From positions 1 through 51,647 of the forward strand of contig NW_025955241.1 in NCBI RefSeq assembly GCF_022376445.1: 51,647 bases of DNA, written 5' to 3'. Under the pieces are notes generated by a model, which had not been told where the DNA came from, searched no databases, and saw only the letters and a program-made list of their open reading frames with translations. The translations under genes and the position numbers were made by a program. Of this stretch, positions 32,917 through 43,626 are shown in pieces (within the stretch, counting starts at the first letter, position 1; the number at the start of each line of letters is the position of its first letter). The DNA is from Fomitopsis serialis (Eukaryota > Basidiomycota > Agaricomycetes > Polyporales > Fomitopsidaceae).

Positions 32917-33845
32917 TTAATTAAGATCGCCGCCGTAGAAGACTGGACGCTCAGGTAAGCTTGAGATTCCTCCAACTGCAAGCAATCAAGACTCACTGTA
33001 CTTCGCCACGTAATTCACAAATATGTCCGAATCATTGCCGTACGTGCACTGGTCGCAAGGTCAGTCTTTGGTCAAGACGTATTCAGCCGACAGCAAAACT
33101 CACAGACGACGGAGGCTGGCCGCCAACCGTGTCGAACCGGAAAAGTTCGCCCGCAATCTTGCCCTCCACGTTCAAGACCTCCAGCCAGGTAATGTCCGTC
33201 GCAGGGTCATCGGGGCTAGACAGCGTGCCGTTGACTTTTCCGATGATGAACGCCTCTGAGTTGCCCTCGAACTTGCCGTTCGACGTGAAGTCCCATTTCG
33301 GGGAGAGGCCCTGATTTGTGACAGGGTTTTGCACGAAGTAGTGCTGCGCGAGATTCGCGGGTGGGTTGAGGTAGTGCACTAACTCGATCGTTTGCTGGAT
33401 GGACATTGCCTGCGAGAGCTCGTCCCAAGCTGGATAGAGCACGTTCTGGATCGTGGAAAACCAGGATGCGTTCACGTAGCAGGAGGCGTCGATGATCTCA
33501 GCCACCGCGCCCACACTTCTGCACTCCGCGGCGGGTCAATAGGTGCATGGAGAATGCGCGTACCGCTTGGACCACTCACGTGAAGGTGTTGCTAGACGAG
33601 CAGGTGTAGTTTTGCACGCCAAACGCAAGACCGATGTACTCCGGGTTCAAGTCGCTTGGGACCGTGAGCTGCGTCTGATTTGACGGGAACGAGGGCACGA
33701 AGCCTGACAGACTGCAATCAGCCACTTTGCCATATCCCTTGAAGTCGGTCGAGTTCGTGTCGGGAGACCATCCGTACTGGAGTACAGTTGCGATGAGCGA
33801 GCCGGTGAAGGTCTTCAAAAGGGAGGACGTGTCGATCATGTACAT
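32917..33845 (-). CDS. DUF3455-family protein, array copy B
   Basis: Second array member, with the same four-exon plan. It starts at MYMIDTSSLLKTF (ATG at 33845; other upstream in-frame ATGs are less like the paralogues). Exon 1 ends at 33580 (SNTFT). Landmarks are intact: CSLSGFVPSFPSNQTQ, LAFGVQNYTC, GAVAEIIDASCYVN, NLAQHYFVQNP, SPKWDFTSNGKF, FRFDTVGGQPPSS, then C-TYGNDSDIFVNYVAKY and, after a last short intron, FYGGDLN followed by TAA at 32919-32917. Compared with copy A it differs mainly at surface-type positions (for example NPVTNQG for NPVTGQG). A TATA box (TATAAAT on the minus strand) lies at 33951-33945. Function unknown. Confidence 0.87.
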
Positions 33846-33944
33846 GACGGCGGTGAAATACACGTATTCGTCGGGTGTTGAAGGTTGGCAAAGTAGGAAA
33901 AAGAGCAGAGAGCGGGATAGAGCATGATCGTGGGCTCGGAGGGA

Positions 33945-33951
33945 ATTTATA
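33945..33951 (-). promoter_or_regulatory. TATA box of DUF3455 copy B
   Basis: TATAAAT on the minus strand, about 100 nt upstream of the ATG; its position is matched in copies C and D. Confidence 0.6.
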
Positions 33952-34018
33952 CCGCACCATAATAGTCCGAGTCTGCTCTAAGTTAGTGTCGCTGCCTAGT
34001 CGTTGCCCCTGGCAATAT

Positions 34019-34034
34019 GGGCGGCTGCTTGAGC
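34019..34034 (-). promoter_or_regulatory. Conserved upstream element of DUF3455 copy B
   Basis: GGCGGCTGCTTGAGCC, one mismatch from copies A, C and D, about 174 nt before the ATG. Confidence 0.55.
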
Positions 34035-35368
34035 CATCAGTTATAGCATCGGTCTAAATTCTGATTCATATGGGCCAAGCCTTGATATTTATAGTCATTA
34101 CGGGATTGTTCGAGTCCTCTGGCAGTACTAGTCGGTAATACGAGCCCATACCCATACGACTCGGAGCAGCGCACCACCTATGGCTTGAAATACTGAGCCA
34201 TGCCTGGTCGAGTAGATCAAGATCTCGAGCGTCGGACACCACGACTGAGAGGATGGACAGGACCCTACAGCCTGAGGACCGTGGTGTTCCCAAGGGTTTT
34301 CGTTTCCGTTCCGACGCCTTGATCACCGACTGGCCAATGAGCGTGTCTGGCCAATCGTGCCTGACCCATGAGCCTGGAGCTGGAGGCCTGACCAATGAGC
34401 GCGCAGATCGTCCACTCGCAAAGGCTGGGCGTTGATCCACCTTAGCAGCTACATACGCACTGGCACTCTGCCGCCGATACTCATCCACAAGGCCAGGCTG
34501 ACTATCCCCCTGACGACGAATGGCGTGCACATATGGCATGAAGAGGGCATACTGATACTACTTATAGCGGTCATAGCGGAGCATGAATCGCTAGGACACG
34601 AGCCTGTGCAATCGCAAACGGCACCTTTTTCTTGAATGCGAGCTTACTTAGTACCAACACTGGACTGGGTACTACCGGACTCTCGGTGATGTTCAATCCA
34701 AGTCCGTGTTATTCGGTCAGGCGGATACTGAAGAGCGCCGAATACACGGCAGGTATACTGGGACTTGACTGGGAATTGACTGGGAACCGGAAGTCCTTAC
34801 ATGATCACCATGGCCCAAGAAATGCATTTGATTTGATCCAGTTATTGCCGCGGCATCCCGAGGGATGAAGTTGGCGGTCACGATGGTGTGTTCAATCCAC
34901 CTCGGGTTGGTTCTTGATTTGACTACTAGCACAAACTACCACCCATTGGCATCGCGGCCGCGTTTCGAAGGTAACACACTGGCAGAAGTTAGACTCGTCA
35001 TGACGTCGATGTTCGAACTGACCAAAGGAGTACAGCGTCGTCTGGATATGCCGTCGTCAACACATATGGACGAAGCTGAGATACAACATGCCATCCGTAG
35101 GATAAATGATAGTGGTAGCCGCATGCAGTACCCTTTTATATATCCTTGACCGATTGGCTGCAGATTCTGCTGACTGCCACAAGAAGCTGGAAGGTTGTCA
35201 CCACATCAGTGAGTTTAAGAAGTTTAAATTATTCGTGGAAACATGTCACTAATTACACATTGTGTCCGTGAAAAGCCCAGATACAGTATCCCTATGCCAA
35301 AGAACGTAGTACGCTATGTCTTGGTAAACTAATTGACAGAACTCAAGTTCAAGTTCGACGCTCAACGA

Positions 35369-36297
35369 CTAATTGAGATCACCGCCGTAGAAGACTGGAT
35401 GCTCAGGTAAGCTTGGGAATTCCTTCAGCTGCGAGCAATCGAGACTTACTGTACTTTGACACGTAATTCACAGATATGTCGGAGTCCTTACCGTACGCGC
35501 ACTGGTCGCAAGGTCAGTCCTTGGTCCAGACGAGTACTCAGCCGACAACGAAACTCACAGACGACGGAGGCTGGCCGCCAACCGTGTCGATCCGGAAGAC
35601 CTCAGCCGCAACCTTGCCCTCCACATTCAGGACCTCCAGCCACGCGACGTCCTTCTTCGGGTCATCCGGGCTCGGGAGCGTGCCGTTACCCTTCGCGACG
35701 ATGAACGCATCAGTGTTGCCCTGGAACTTGCCGTTCGACGTGAAGTCCCACTTCGGGGAGACGCCTTGGCCGGTGGCAGGGTTCGGCACGAAATAGTGTT
35801 GCGCGAGATTCGCGGGCGGGTTGAGGAAGTGCACAAACTCAATCGCTTGCTGGATGGACATGGACTGTGAGAGCTCGTCCCAGGCGGGGAAGAGCGTGTC
35901 CTGGATGGTGTCGAACCAAGGTGCGTTCACGTAGCAGGAGACGTCGATGAGCTCGGCGACTGCGCCCACATTCCTGCGGTCCGCAGCGGGTCAGTAGGTG
36001 CGTGGAGAATTGGTGTACTGCTTGAACCACTCACGTGAAGTTGTTACTAGACGAGCAGGTGTAGTTTTGCACACCGAAGGCAAGGCCGATGAATTGCGGC
36101 TCCAAGATGCTTGGGATCGTGAGCTGGGTCTGGTTTGACGGGAACGAGGGCACGAAGCCTGACAGGCTGCAATCAGCCACTTTGCCGTATCCCTTGAAGT
36201 CGGCTGCGTTCGAGTCGGGCGTCCACCCGTACTGGAGGGCGGTTGCGATGAGCGAGCTGGCGAAGGTCTGGAGGATGGAGGACGTGTCGATATACAT
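35369..36297 (-). CDS. DUF3455-family protein, array copy C
   Basis: Third array member. It starts at MYIDTSSILQTFASSLIATALQ (ATG at 36297) and ends FYGGDLN followed by TAG at 35371-35369. The four-exon plan is the same, with the first intron donor after SNNFT and the second after GGQPPSS. Landmarks present: GWTPDSNAADFKGYGKVADC, CSLSGFVPSFPSNQTQ, FIGLAFGVQNYTC, NVGAVAELIDVSCYVN, FVPNPATGQGVSPKWDF and KKDVAWLEVLNVEGKV. It shares DDPKKDV and GKGNGT-type residues with copy D that A and B lack, consistent with C and D being the most recent duplicates. TATAAAAT lies about 120 nt upstream. Confidence 0.87.
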
Positions 36298-36414
36298 AAC
36301 GGCAACAAAACACACGTATTAGTCGTGAAAGAAAGAAGGGGAAGGGGAAGGTTGGCAAGAAGTAAAAAAGGGTAAAGGGCAAAGGACGGGACAGAGCATC
36401 GTGGGCTCGGCGGG

Positions 36415-36422
36415 ATTTTATA
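36415..36422 (-). promoter_or_regulatory. TATA box of DUF3455 copy C
   Basis: TATAAAAT on the minus strand, about 120 nt before the ATG; the same element occurs in copy D. Confidence 0.6.
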
Positions 36423-36463
36423 CAACGCGCCAGTCTGGGCTAGGGTCGTTGCCTGGCAAGATG

Positions 36464-36479
36464 GGCGGCTGCTTGAGAC
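36464..36479 (-). promoter_or_regulatory. Conserved upstream element of DUF3455 copy C
   Basis: GGCGGCTGCTTGAGAC, identical to copies A and D, about 167 nt before the ATG. Confidence 0.55.
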
Positions 36480-36989
36480 ACCTCGGATCCTCGCCACTCG
36501 AAGGTGGCGTTCCGGCACGATCAATGACAGCGGGAACATAACATGCGGTGCAACTTAGTCAAAACTTAGTACTAGTTCACATTGGGTGCAGGCTACATCG
36601 GGGCTACATAGCACTGTTCCTGAGGTGCCAAGCCTCGGATAGTCAATGCGGAATTGTTTCGCTACGTACACATACGAGCAGCGCACCGCCTGTGGTTTGA
36701 GACACATAGACTCGGACGATGACTGGGTGTTTCGTGTCTGTTCCGCCTCGACCACCAACTGGCCAATGAACGCAGGTTCGACACAATCCCTCGCGTGCGC
36801 CGTGTGGAACATCTTGGTGAGAGACTACCAACGAGCGTGCAGATCGCCCGCCGCCATCAGCGCGCCGGGACAAGGGCGCTGTTGCCTGATCGCGCCTCGT
36901 GCACGTGGGGGCCCGCGGTGATGCGGTCACGGTGTGACGGCGGTGGCGCTGAGCGCTCGCGGGGCCTGCGGCTCTGTCATGGATCCAGC

Positions 36990-37490
36990 ATGCCTGCGGT
37001 ACCGACTCTCTCTGGTCGTCTTAGTATCCTCCTCTCTCTTTACACTCATTTCACGACAGGCATGGTAGGCTATCGAGGCTCTCACCGAACCCGCCTCTGG
37101 CATTCATGACTATTCCGGATTCTACTTCTATCTGCGCAACCCCGATGATGAATGCATGTTCTTCGCGCCCACCTTGCTAGGTCTCCTTGCGCAAGGCACC
37201 AACTCTTTGTATGGCCGAAGACCACCAGAAGTCTTCACGCTCTGTCTGTCAGTGGAAATGCGGACGGGCTTGGGAACATGCGCCGGGACGAGCTCGGTCG
37301 AAGTTTGGACGTGCTCGGCGTGCCATCCAGCCGTCGATGGGTCGAGGATAGGAGGTGAGCTTATCATTTAGCCATTTCGGGGGTACATTGGCATATGCAC
37401 GAGAAACCCCATACCGGTGCTATCTGTGCAGATATTATGTGACACGTAGTTGCCATGCCCCGCTCTCACTAGTAAGTACTGCATACCATG
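36990..37490 (+). pseudogene. 5' fragment of PIG-L/GPI12 gene (broken duplicate)
   Basis: Close copy of exon 1 and the first part of intron 1 of the intact gene at 40900-43048. It begins ATGCCTGCGGTACCGAC and contains the CLSV, MRRDEL-type and GVPSSRRWVEDRR coding segments and the following GTGAGC donor. A 2-nt loss near 37005-37015 shifts the frame early, so translation from the ATG stops after about 40 codons. An extra A spoils the catalytic AHPDDE motif (reads CAACCCCGATGATGAATGC), and other small indels follow. Similarity ends around 37470-37490, inside the former intron; no later exons exist. It lies between DUF3455 copies C and D, showing that the duplicated segment included the start of GPI12. 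Confidence 0.88.
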
Positions 37491-38574
37491 ATTCCTGACG
37501 CGGCGCGTTTTCACTTCCGGGTCTGTTACGAGTCGAAGCCTCGCACATGTAGTGCATAGCCAATGACTTGCCAGTGAAAGCATAGTGGGTCTGAAGGCAA
37601 CTTTTTCTCACTGCTAGAGTCCTCGATGATTCCATGTTGAAACATTGAGGAGCGAAGCGTTCCGCCTCTGTCCCGCCCAAGTCCCGTCCCAGGGCCAACC
37701 TTCGACTAGCCAATAAGAGCGCAGACCGACAATTACATGGAAAGGCGCCTACGTATTGCAAGTTTGAGGCGCTGCGTCCAGCCTGGATCTCGGCCATGTT
37801 CAGTTGTTCGTATTATTCGGTCAAGCGGATACGGAACGGCGCTGAGCGCATGGCAAGTATGCTGGGACCTGGATGTACATGACTACTATTACGGCGCGAG
37901 GAATGCAACGGTGTCTGATTTCATTCAGTTGCCGCGGCGTTTGGGATATGAAGTTGGCTGTCACGGCGGTGCTTTCAATTCACCCGTATGTGGTCGCTCA
38001 TTTGTCGAAATTTTGCAGTCGTGCGCTGTTCACTTGCTGTTCACCGTTCTTTTGCGCTCCAAGTTCAGCAGCCCGAGTTGACCGGCGTCATCGTGGGGAG
38101 GCATGATGACCCTGTAGATCCCACTCCCAGGCCCCCGGCCTCAAGCTATCGACACGAACTAATCCACTGACACCATGGCCACGTTTCCAAGGTAAGCAGT
38201 CAGACTGCATTATGATGTTGATAAGTTCAAACTGACCAAAGGAGTACAGCATCACCTAGACGTGCCGTCCTCAACGCATATGGATGCTGAGACGCAACAT
38301 CCCATACCATAGGATGGATCATAGTACGTGGTAGCCGCGTGAAGTTGCCTTGCAGATGACTTTGACAGATTGGCTTCCCAACCGAGTTTCTGCTGACCGC
38401 CACAAGAAGCACGAATCACCACATCAGTCGGTCTTGCAAGTTTAGATTACTCGTGGATACGCATCACTCATAATACATAAACCCAGATACAATATACATG
38501 TGCTAAAGAAAGTGGGACGCAGTACCGTGTATAACTAATCAATAGATATCAGGGCTTGTGCCAACGTTGAACGA
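37491..38574. other. Spacer between GPI12 fragment and DUF3455 copy D
   Basis: No gene. The stretch at about 37700-37980 is related to 32150-32460 and 34690-34920, including a CCAAT block (GACTAGCCAATAAGAGCG) and GTTGGCTGTCACGGCGGTG. Confidence 0.65.
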
Positions 38575-39497
38575 TTAATTAAGATCGCCGCCGTAGAAGA
38601 CTGGACGTTCATATTAGCTTGGGCATTTATCAACGGTGAGCATTTAATATTGAATACTCACTGTACTTCGCCGCGTAAGTCACAGCTATGTCCGAGTCCT
38701 TGCCGTATGTGCACTGGTCGCAAGGTCAGTTCTCAGTCAAGACAATCATTCAGCTGACAGCAAAACTCACAGACGACGGAGGCTGGCCGCCGACCGTGTC
38801 GAACCGGAAAAGTTCAGCCGCAACCTTGCCCTCCGCATTCAGGACCTCCAGCCACGTGACGTCTTTCTTCGAGTCGTCGGGGCTCGGGAGCGTGCCGTTC
38901 CCCTTTCCGACGATGAACGCATCGGGGTTGCCCTCGAACTTGCCATTCGACGTGAAGTCCCACTTCGGGGAGATGCCCTGGCCCGTGACAGGGTTGGGTA
39001 CGAAGTAGTGCTGCGCGAGATTCGCGGGTGGGTTGAGAGAGTGTACAAAGTCGAGCACTTGCTGGATGGACATTGACTGCGAGAGTTGGTCCCAGGCGGT
39101 GAAGAGCTGGTTTTGGATCGTGTCGAACAAGGGTACCTCCACGAAGCAGGAAATGTCGATGAGCTCAGCTATCGCGCCTACATTCCTGCGGTCCACGGCG
39201 GGTGAGTAGGTGCGTGGAGAAGTCGCGTCCCGCTTGGACTACTCACGTGAAGTTGTTGCTAGACGCGCAGGTGTAGTTTTGTACACCAAACGCAAGGCCG
39301 ATGAACTCCGGGTCCAAATTGCTTGGGATCGTGAGCTGGGTCTGGTTTGACGGAATCGAGGGCACGAAGCCTGATAGGCTGCAATCAGCCACTTTGCCGG
39401 ATCCTTTGAATTCGGTCATGTTCCCCCCGTTCTGGAGTGCGGAGGCAATGAGCGAGGCGGTGAACGTCTGGAGCATGGAGGACGAGTCGATGTACAT
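38575..39497 (-). CDS. DUF3455-family protein, array copy D
   Basis: Fourth array member. The paralogue-like start is MYIDSSSMLQTFTASLIASALQ (ATG at 39497), and it ends at TAA (38577-38575). An alternative in-frame ATG at 39569 would add a hydrophobic leader (MSRHLPFLLILNLPLITYVYF) resembling a signal peptide. The aligned upstream DNA of the other copies is not open in this way, so I favour the inner ATG. Exon plan as in the others. It has a small deletion after LASALQ (NGGNMTEFKGSG in place of YGWTPDTN..DFKGYG) and VSCYVN changed to ISCFVEVP, losing one N-glycosylation sequon. LAFGVQNYTC, HYFVPNPVTGQG, SPKWDFTSNGKF and FDTVGGQPPSS are kept. Probably functional; role unknown. Confidence 0.85.
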
Positions 39498-39592
39498 GGC
39501 GACGGAGAAATATACGTAAGTTATCAGGGGAAGGTTGAGAATAAGGAGAAAAGGCAAATGACGGGACACAGCATCGTGGGGGGCTCTGCGAG

Positions 39593-39600
39593 ATTTTATA
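39593..39600 (-). promoter_or_regulatory. TATA box of DUF3455 copy D
   Basis: TATAAAAT on the minus strand, about 100 nt upstream of the ATG. Confidence 0.6.
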
Positions 39601-39643
39601 CGACGTGCTGGTCTGCACTAGTGTGGTTGCCCCTGGCGAGGTG

Positions 39644-39659
39644 GGCGGCTGCTTGAGAC
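39644..39659 (-). promoter_or_regulatory. Conserved upstream element of DUF3455 copy D
   Basis: GGCGGCTGCTTGAGAC, identical to copies A and C, about 147 nt before the ATG. Confidence 0.55.
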
Positions 39660-40806
39660 ACAACACAACTCTGATCTGAGGCCTGAGGCCTGAGGTGCCA
39701 AGCCTCGGATAGCCAATACAATATCGTCTCGGTGCGAGCCCATGAGTGCCTCTACTAGCACGAGCAGCACATTGCCTATGGACACCTAAGCCACGCTGTA
39801 GAAGTGGCAGTAGTCAAGTAGATCAAGGTGTCGAGGCGTCGGACAAGTTTGATATGACTCTGAGGACGGACTGGGTGTTTTTGTTCCTCTTTAGCCTCGA
39901 CCACCGACTGGCCAATGAGCGTGCGATCGCCCACCGCCGCCAATCAGTGCACCTAGGTTTCTGCAGAACTTCCACTGGGCGTGAGCGTTGCGATGGGCTT
40001 ACTGTCCCTTTGAAAGCCAGCCAATCAAAAGCCACGCCTTTCAATGGTCGGCTGCCTAACACATACCATTTCCGGTAACCTAGATACACACTCTTCATTG
40101 GATGTCAGGATCCCGCTGTCCACTGTATATTTGAGTTATAGACCTAGTTCAATGGTTCGTCCTACATAAGTAGTGCCCATGCAAGAAGGCGATGCCGCGA
40201 TGGTGCCAAGGAAATGCGGGGACCACGCGGTGCAATTGACCAAAGAAATACTGACGTGATGTAATCTATCACATTATGGTACCCCGGATTCATGGAATGC
40301 ACATGGCGACTGGGCGGTTCGGACACTTTCTTTTCGCCGGCGCCGGCGCGATCCCACCCGAGGCGGAATATTAATGTCAGTACAAAATGGGCCAGTATGG
40401 GGGGAAAGTGACGGGGAAAATGAGTCAGAAAGAATGAACACAGTGTACACATAGGTTATAAATGGGAACCATGAAGAACAAGACAACTCAGTACCGGGAA
40501 AACGGGATACATCACTTGAGTGACTGACTCTTGTGTGCTCATCATCATCGGCGCTTACAGCATGTCTTTGCCAAAATAATGATTTTTGCGCGTAGTTAGC
40601 CAAGGCGCACCAGGGACATAGCTTTACACGTCTACAAGGCTCACAAAAATCAGTATAATCCACCAGGAAGGTGCTGGGCAATCCGATACGAGCAAGTGAC
40701 ATTCTGTACGGGACCAGCCTATGTAGTACGTGTGTAAGTGGTCTAGCTCGCAGATGCCCGAGGCGCGCTCCTCCTCCTCTTCGGGCGTGGTGACTAAAAA
40801 TCGAAT

Positions 40807-40829
40807 CCCCTCCTCCTCCTCCTCCTCCT
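40807..40829. repeat. (TCC)n microsatellite
   Basis: About seven TCC/CTC triplets, about 75 nt upstream of the GPI12 start. Confidence 0.8.
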
Positions 40830-40899
40830 TGTCGGGCGTCTCGCAAAGCGTAACTCACCCCTTAGATCGAGCTTTGTAGAGTCGCTGTATGTCCGTAGC

Positions 40900-43048
40900 A
40901 TGCCTGCGGTACCGACACTCTCCCTCGTCGTCCTAATATCCTCCTTTCTCTTCACACTCATCTCACGACAGTCATCGCAGGCTACTGAGGCTCTCACCGG
41001 ACCCGCCTCCGGCATTCATAACGACTATTCTCGGATTCTACTGCTCTCTGCGCACCCCGATGACGAATGCATGTTCTTCGCACCCACCTTGCTAGGTCTT
41101 CTTGCGCAAGGCACTGCTTCTGTGGATGGCCGAAGACCACCAGAAGTCTTCTCGCTCTGCCTGTCAGTTGGAAATGCGGATGGACTTGGGAACATGCGTA
41201 GGGACGAGCTCGGTCGAAGTTTGGACGTGCTCGGCGTGCCATCCAGCCGTCGATGGGTCGAGGATAGGAGGTGAGCTTACTTTTTAGCCATCTCGGGTGT
41301 ATGTTGGCATATAGACGAGACAGCCCATCCCGTTGCTATCTGTGCAGATGTGTATGGCAGCTGCCTTCTGGTTCTCTGACACGTAGTTGCCATGCCGCGT
41401 CCTCACTTTGAGTAGGCAGAAACTTTTGGTCGTTTCATCAGACCCGACGTCACTCGTCTCCCTGTGATCAATGTCTGGCGTACCGACTCAATTATTCCCC
41501 CAAGGACTTTACCACCGATTCTCGGAGGCAAGAATAAGGTTTGGCACGCGAAAGTCTTCGCTCGCTCACTTTGTGACCCACGAGGTCGAGTTGGTTGGAC
41601 TTGCGTGCGCCGAGCGTATGATCCTTTACAAAGGATCCGCGCTTCCGGTCTTTCTGCGTACGCGTCATGCCCAGTCGGGTTCATTGTATACAGCTTCCAT
41701 GTCCGGTTACATCAGCTCGGTGGCGAAACTTTCGGTGGGAGGAGACATTGTCATCATGCTGCCGGCATTCCAACTCTTCACGACCGTCCAAAGGGTCTTG
41801 CAGTTCATTCACTCACCAGACCTGCGTCATACTCGGTCCCAAGTCCATCAGAGGACATTCATAACTAGGCTCGCTGAGTACGTTCCACACGCCATATACG
41901 GTATGCTTGATCGTTCTCTACATCAGGCGCTAGAGCGATGTACTTTTTTTGCATTGGCGCCCGCACGGTGTGTTGCAATAGCTCCCAGCCTTGCGTATCG
42001 TTTCTGCTGAACAGTCGAGATGCTACCTCGGTCTCGTATAGCTCCGCAGCAGGGCAATTGCCTCCGGGGAGCGGAGGTAACTGACAGTGTTCCAGGATCG
42101 ATGCGTGATCCTTGAGACGCACTGCTCGGCATTTGTTCAGCCCAAGGTTCGCCCAGTCTTGGGATCTCATTCGCTGGCGGCAACACCACCGGATCGTGCC
42201 CTCGCTCCGTAGGTCCGGTCAAGGTGCAGCGCCCACAAGTGCGATGGTCTATGGGCATGACTCGTGCGGGTTGGGCAAACATGCGCATCTACTTATCTGC
42301 ACTTCACGGATCTCCGTCCGCGGGGAAGATTCAGATCGGACTCACAGAACTTGAACCGTAGTGACCTGCAAGACAATTTCACCGCACAGTGGGACTACGA
42401 CACCGTCGCGGACGTCGTCCGACCATACGTCCTCGAGAACCGCATCACGACGGTGCGTCATCGTACACCGGCTATCCCGTCTCGTCTCCCTGACGGCATC
42501 GTCAACGCGCGCAGATCCTGACATTCGACGCGTACGGCATCTCCGGGCACCCGAACCACATCTCGCTGTGTCACGGTGCAGCACGCCTGCTCTCGTCCTT
42601 CCCATCCTCCTCGGACTCAGACGACAGCGCACTCACCCGGCCGCGACTGTTCACACTCGTCTCCGTCCCCCTCGTATGGAAGTACACCGGTCCTGCGAGC
42701 CCGCTTCTATTGAAAGCGAGCTCAGCCATGTCCGACGCTCTGCGGACCTTGCGCCTGGCGCCCGCGGAGGCGCCCATTCCGCCCGCGCGATCGTCCGAGG
42801 AAGGAAGGACGCAGTCGAGTGCGGGGAAAGGACGCGGTGGTGTGGGCGATATGGGCGTCCGGCGAGGGCCAGCGTTCGTGGCTGGCGTGCGGGAGTATGT
42901 GACGGCCCTGCGCGCGATGATGCAGCACCGCTCGCAGTTGGTGTGGTTTAGGTGGTTATACGTCGCGTTCTCGCGCTATATGTGGGTGAACGAGTGGGTG
43001 GAGGTCGTCGTTTCTCCGGATAGTGCGGACAGTGCTCCGTCTAGTTAG
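40900..43048 (+). CDS. GPI12: N-acetylglucosaminyl-phosphatidylinositol de-N-acetylase (PIG-L/Gpi12)
   Basis: ER enzyme that deacetylates GlcNAc-PI, the second step of GPI-anchor synthesis. Exons 40900-41270, 42362-42452 and 42515-43048 join to about 331 residues. An N-terminal membrane anchor (about residues 7-21, LSLVVLISSFLFTLI) precedes the metal-binding AHPDDE motif (51-56). The conserved LCLSVGNADGLGNMRRDELGRS, VLGV, LQDNFTAQWD, ILTFDAYGISGHPNHIS (second metal-site histidines) and the C-terminal RSQLVWFRWLYVAFSRYMWVNEW follow. Intron 1 is 1,091 nt, unusually long beside the 50-65 nt introns here. The acceptor at 42361 gives the in-frame join RRWVEDRRS-DLQDNF, so I accept it, but insertion of foreign DNA in the intron is likely. 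The 5' part and the start of this intron are duplicated at 36990-37490. Confidence 0.92.
41408..42345. other. Extra DNA inside GPI12 intron 1
   Basis: About 0.9 kb of the intron beyond the point where similarity to the duplicated fragment ends. It contains only short frames, with no recognised domain and no clear terminal repeats. Confidence 0.5.
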
Positions 43049-43626
43049 CGCGTTTAAAGCAAAGTATAGAAAGGGAATTATTACGATTCGAGGGCTTCCT
43101 CGCGCGCACGCCGCCAAAAAGCTTATTTGATGTGGAGTCGTAACACGTTGGAGTTACTGAACACGCTGCGGTCGACTTGTAACGTAAGGACCACGATGAA
43201 GCCTTGTAACGTAAGGACCACGATGAAGCCTTGCAAAGTCGGAGCTCGGGGATGACGCGGAATGCTGAAATGGTAAAACCCCTCACAAGATGGAGATGAG
43301 AGGTAACCGGAGTGCTCCGACTGCCAACGACGATACAGAAGTGGACGTCCGTAGTAGCGCCCGGTGTCGGCATCAACTACGTCGCAAAAATGACATAGTG
43401 CGTCAGCGGCAGTGCACACGTCCGTGAGCTTTGAAACAGCGACGATTCCGAGTCGGTCGATGACATCGATTTCCCCGGCATCCTCCCTCTTGCCGTAACA
43501 TCTGCAATTTCAGTGAGCTGATTCGAGTTGCGGGGTAGAGAGCAAACGAAGTGTGTACCTCGCGTCGCACAAGATCAATCAACCAGACGTAGTGTACGAG
43601 GATAGGCACGGTAGCTGCTGCTTGCG
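43049..43626. other. 3' region between convergent genes
   Basis: A perfect tandem duplication (CTTGTAACGTAAGGACCACG-type unit, about 30 nt, at 43178-43235) is present. No gene is recognised. Confidence 0.55.

Larger units (their letters stand above)
33846..35368. other. Spacer B/C of DUF3455 array
   Basis: No gene. It holds the copy B promoter (TATA at 33951-33945), the conserved element at 34019-34034, CCAAT blocks near 34327-34400, and the block near 34690-34920 shared with the other spacers. Confidence 0.7.
36298..36980. other. Copy C promoter and spacer up to GPI12 fragment
   Basis: No gene. It contains the copy C TATA box, the conserved element at 36464-36479 and a CCAAT block near 36756. 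Confidence 0.65.
39498..40899. other. Spacer between DUF3455 copy D and GPI12
   Basis: No gene. It holds the copy D promoter, a CCAAT block (CGACTGGCCAATGAGCG, about 39903), and a (TCC)n microsatellite at about 40807-40829 before GPI12. Confidence 0.65.

Noticed and set aside
34100..34125. GTTCGAGTCC-like string suggesting a tRNA T-arm
   Set aside because: No matching acceptor or anticodon stem within tRNA distance; no tRNA gene was found in the window.
42361..42951. 196-codon plus frame over GPI12 exons 2 and 3
   Set aside because: Arg/Ser-rich shadow in a different phase from the PIG-L frame, which has all conserved motifs.
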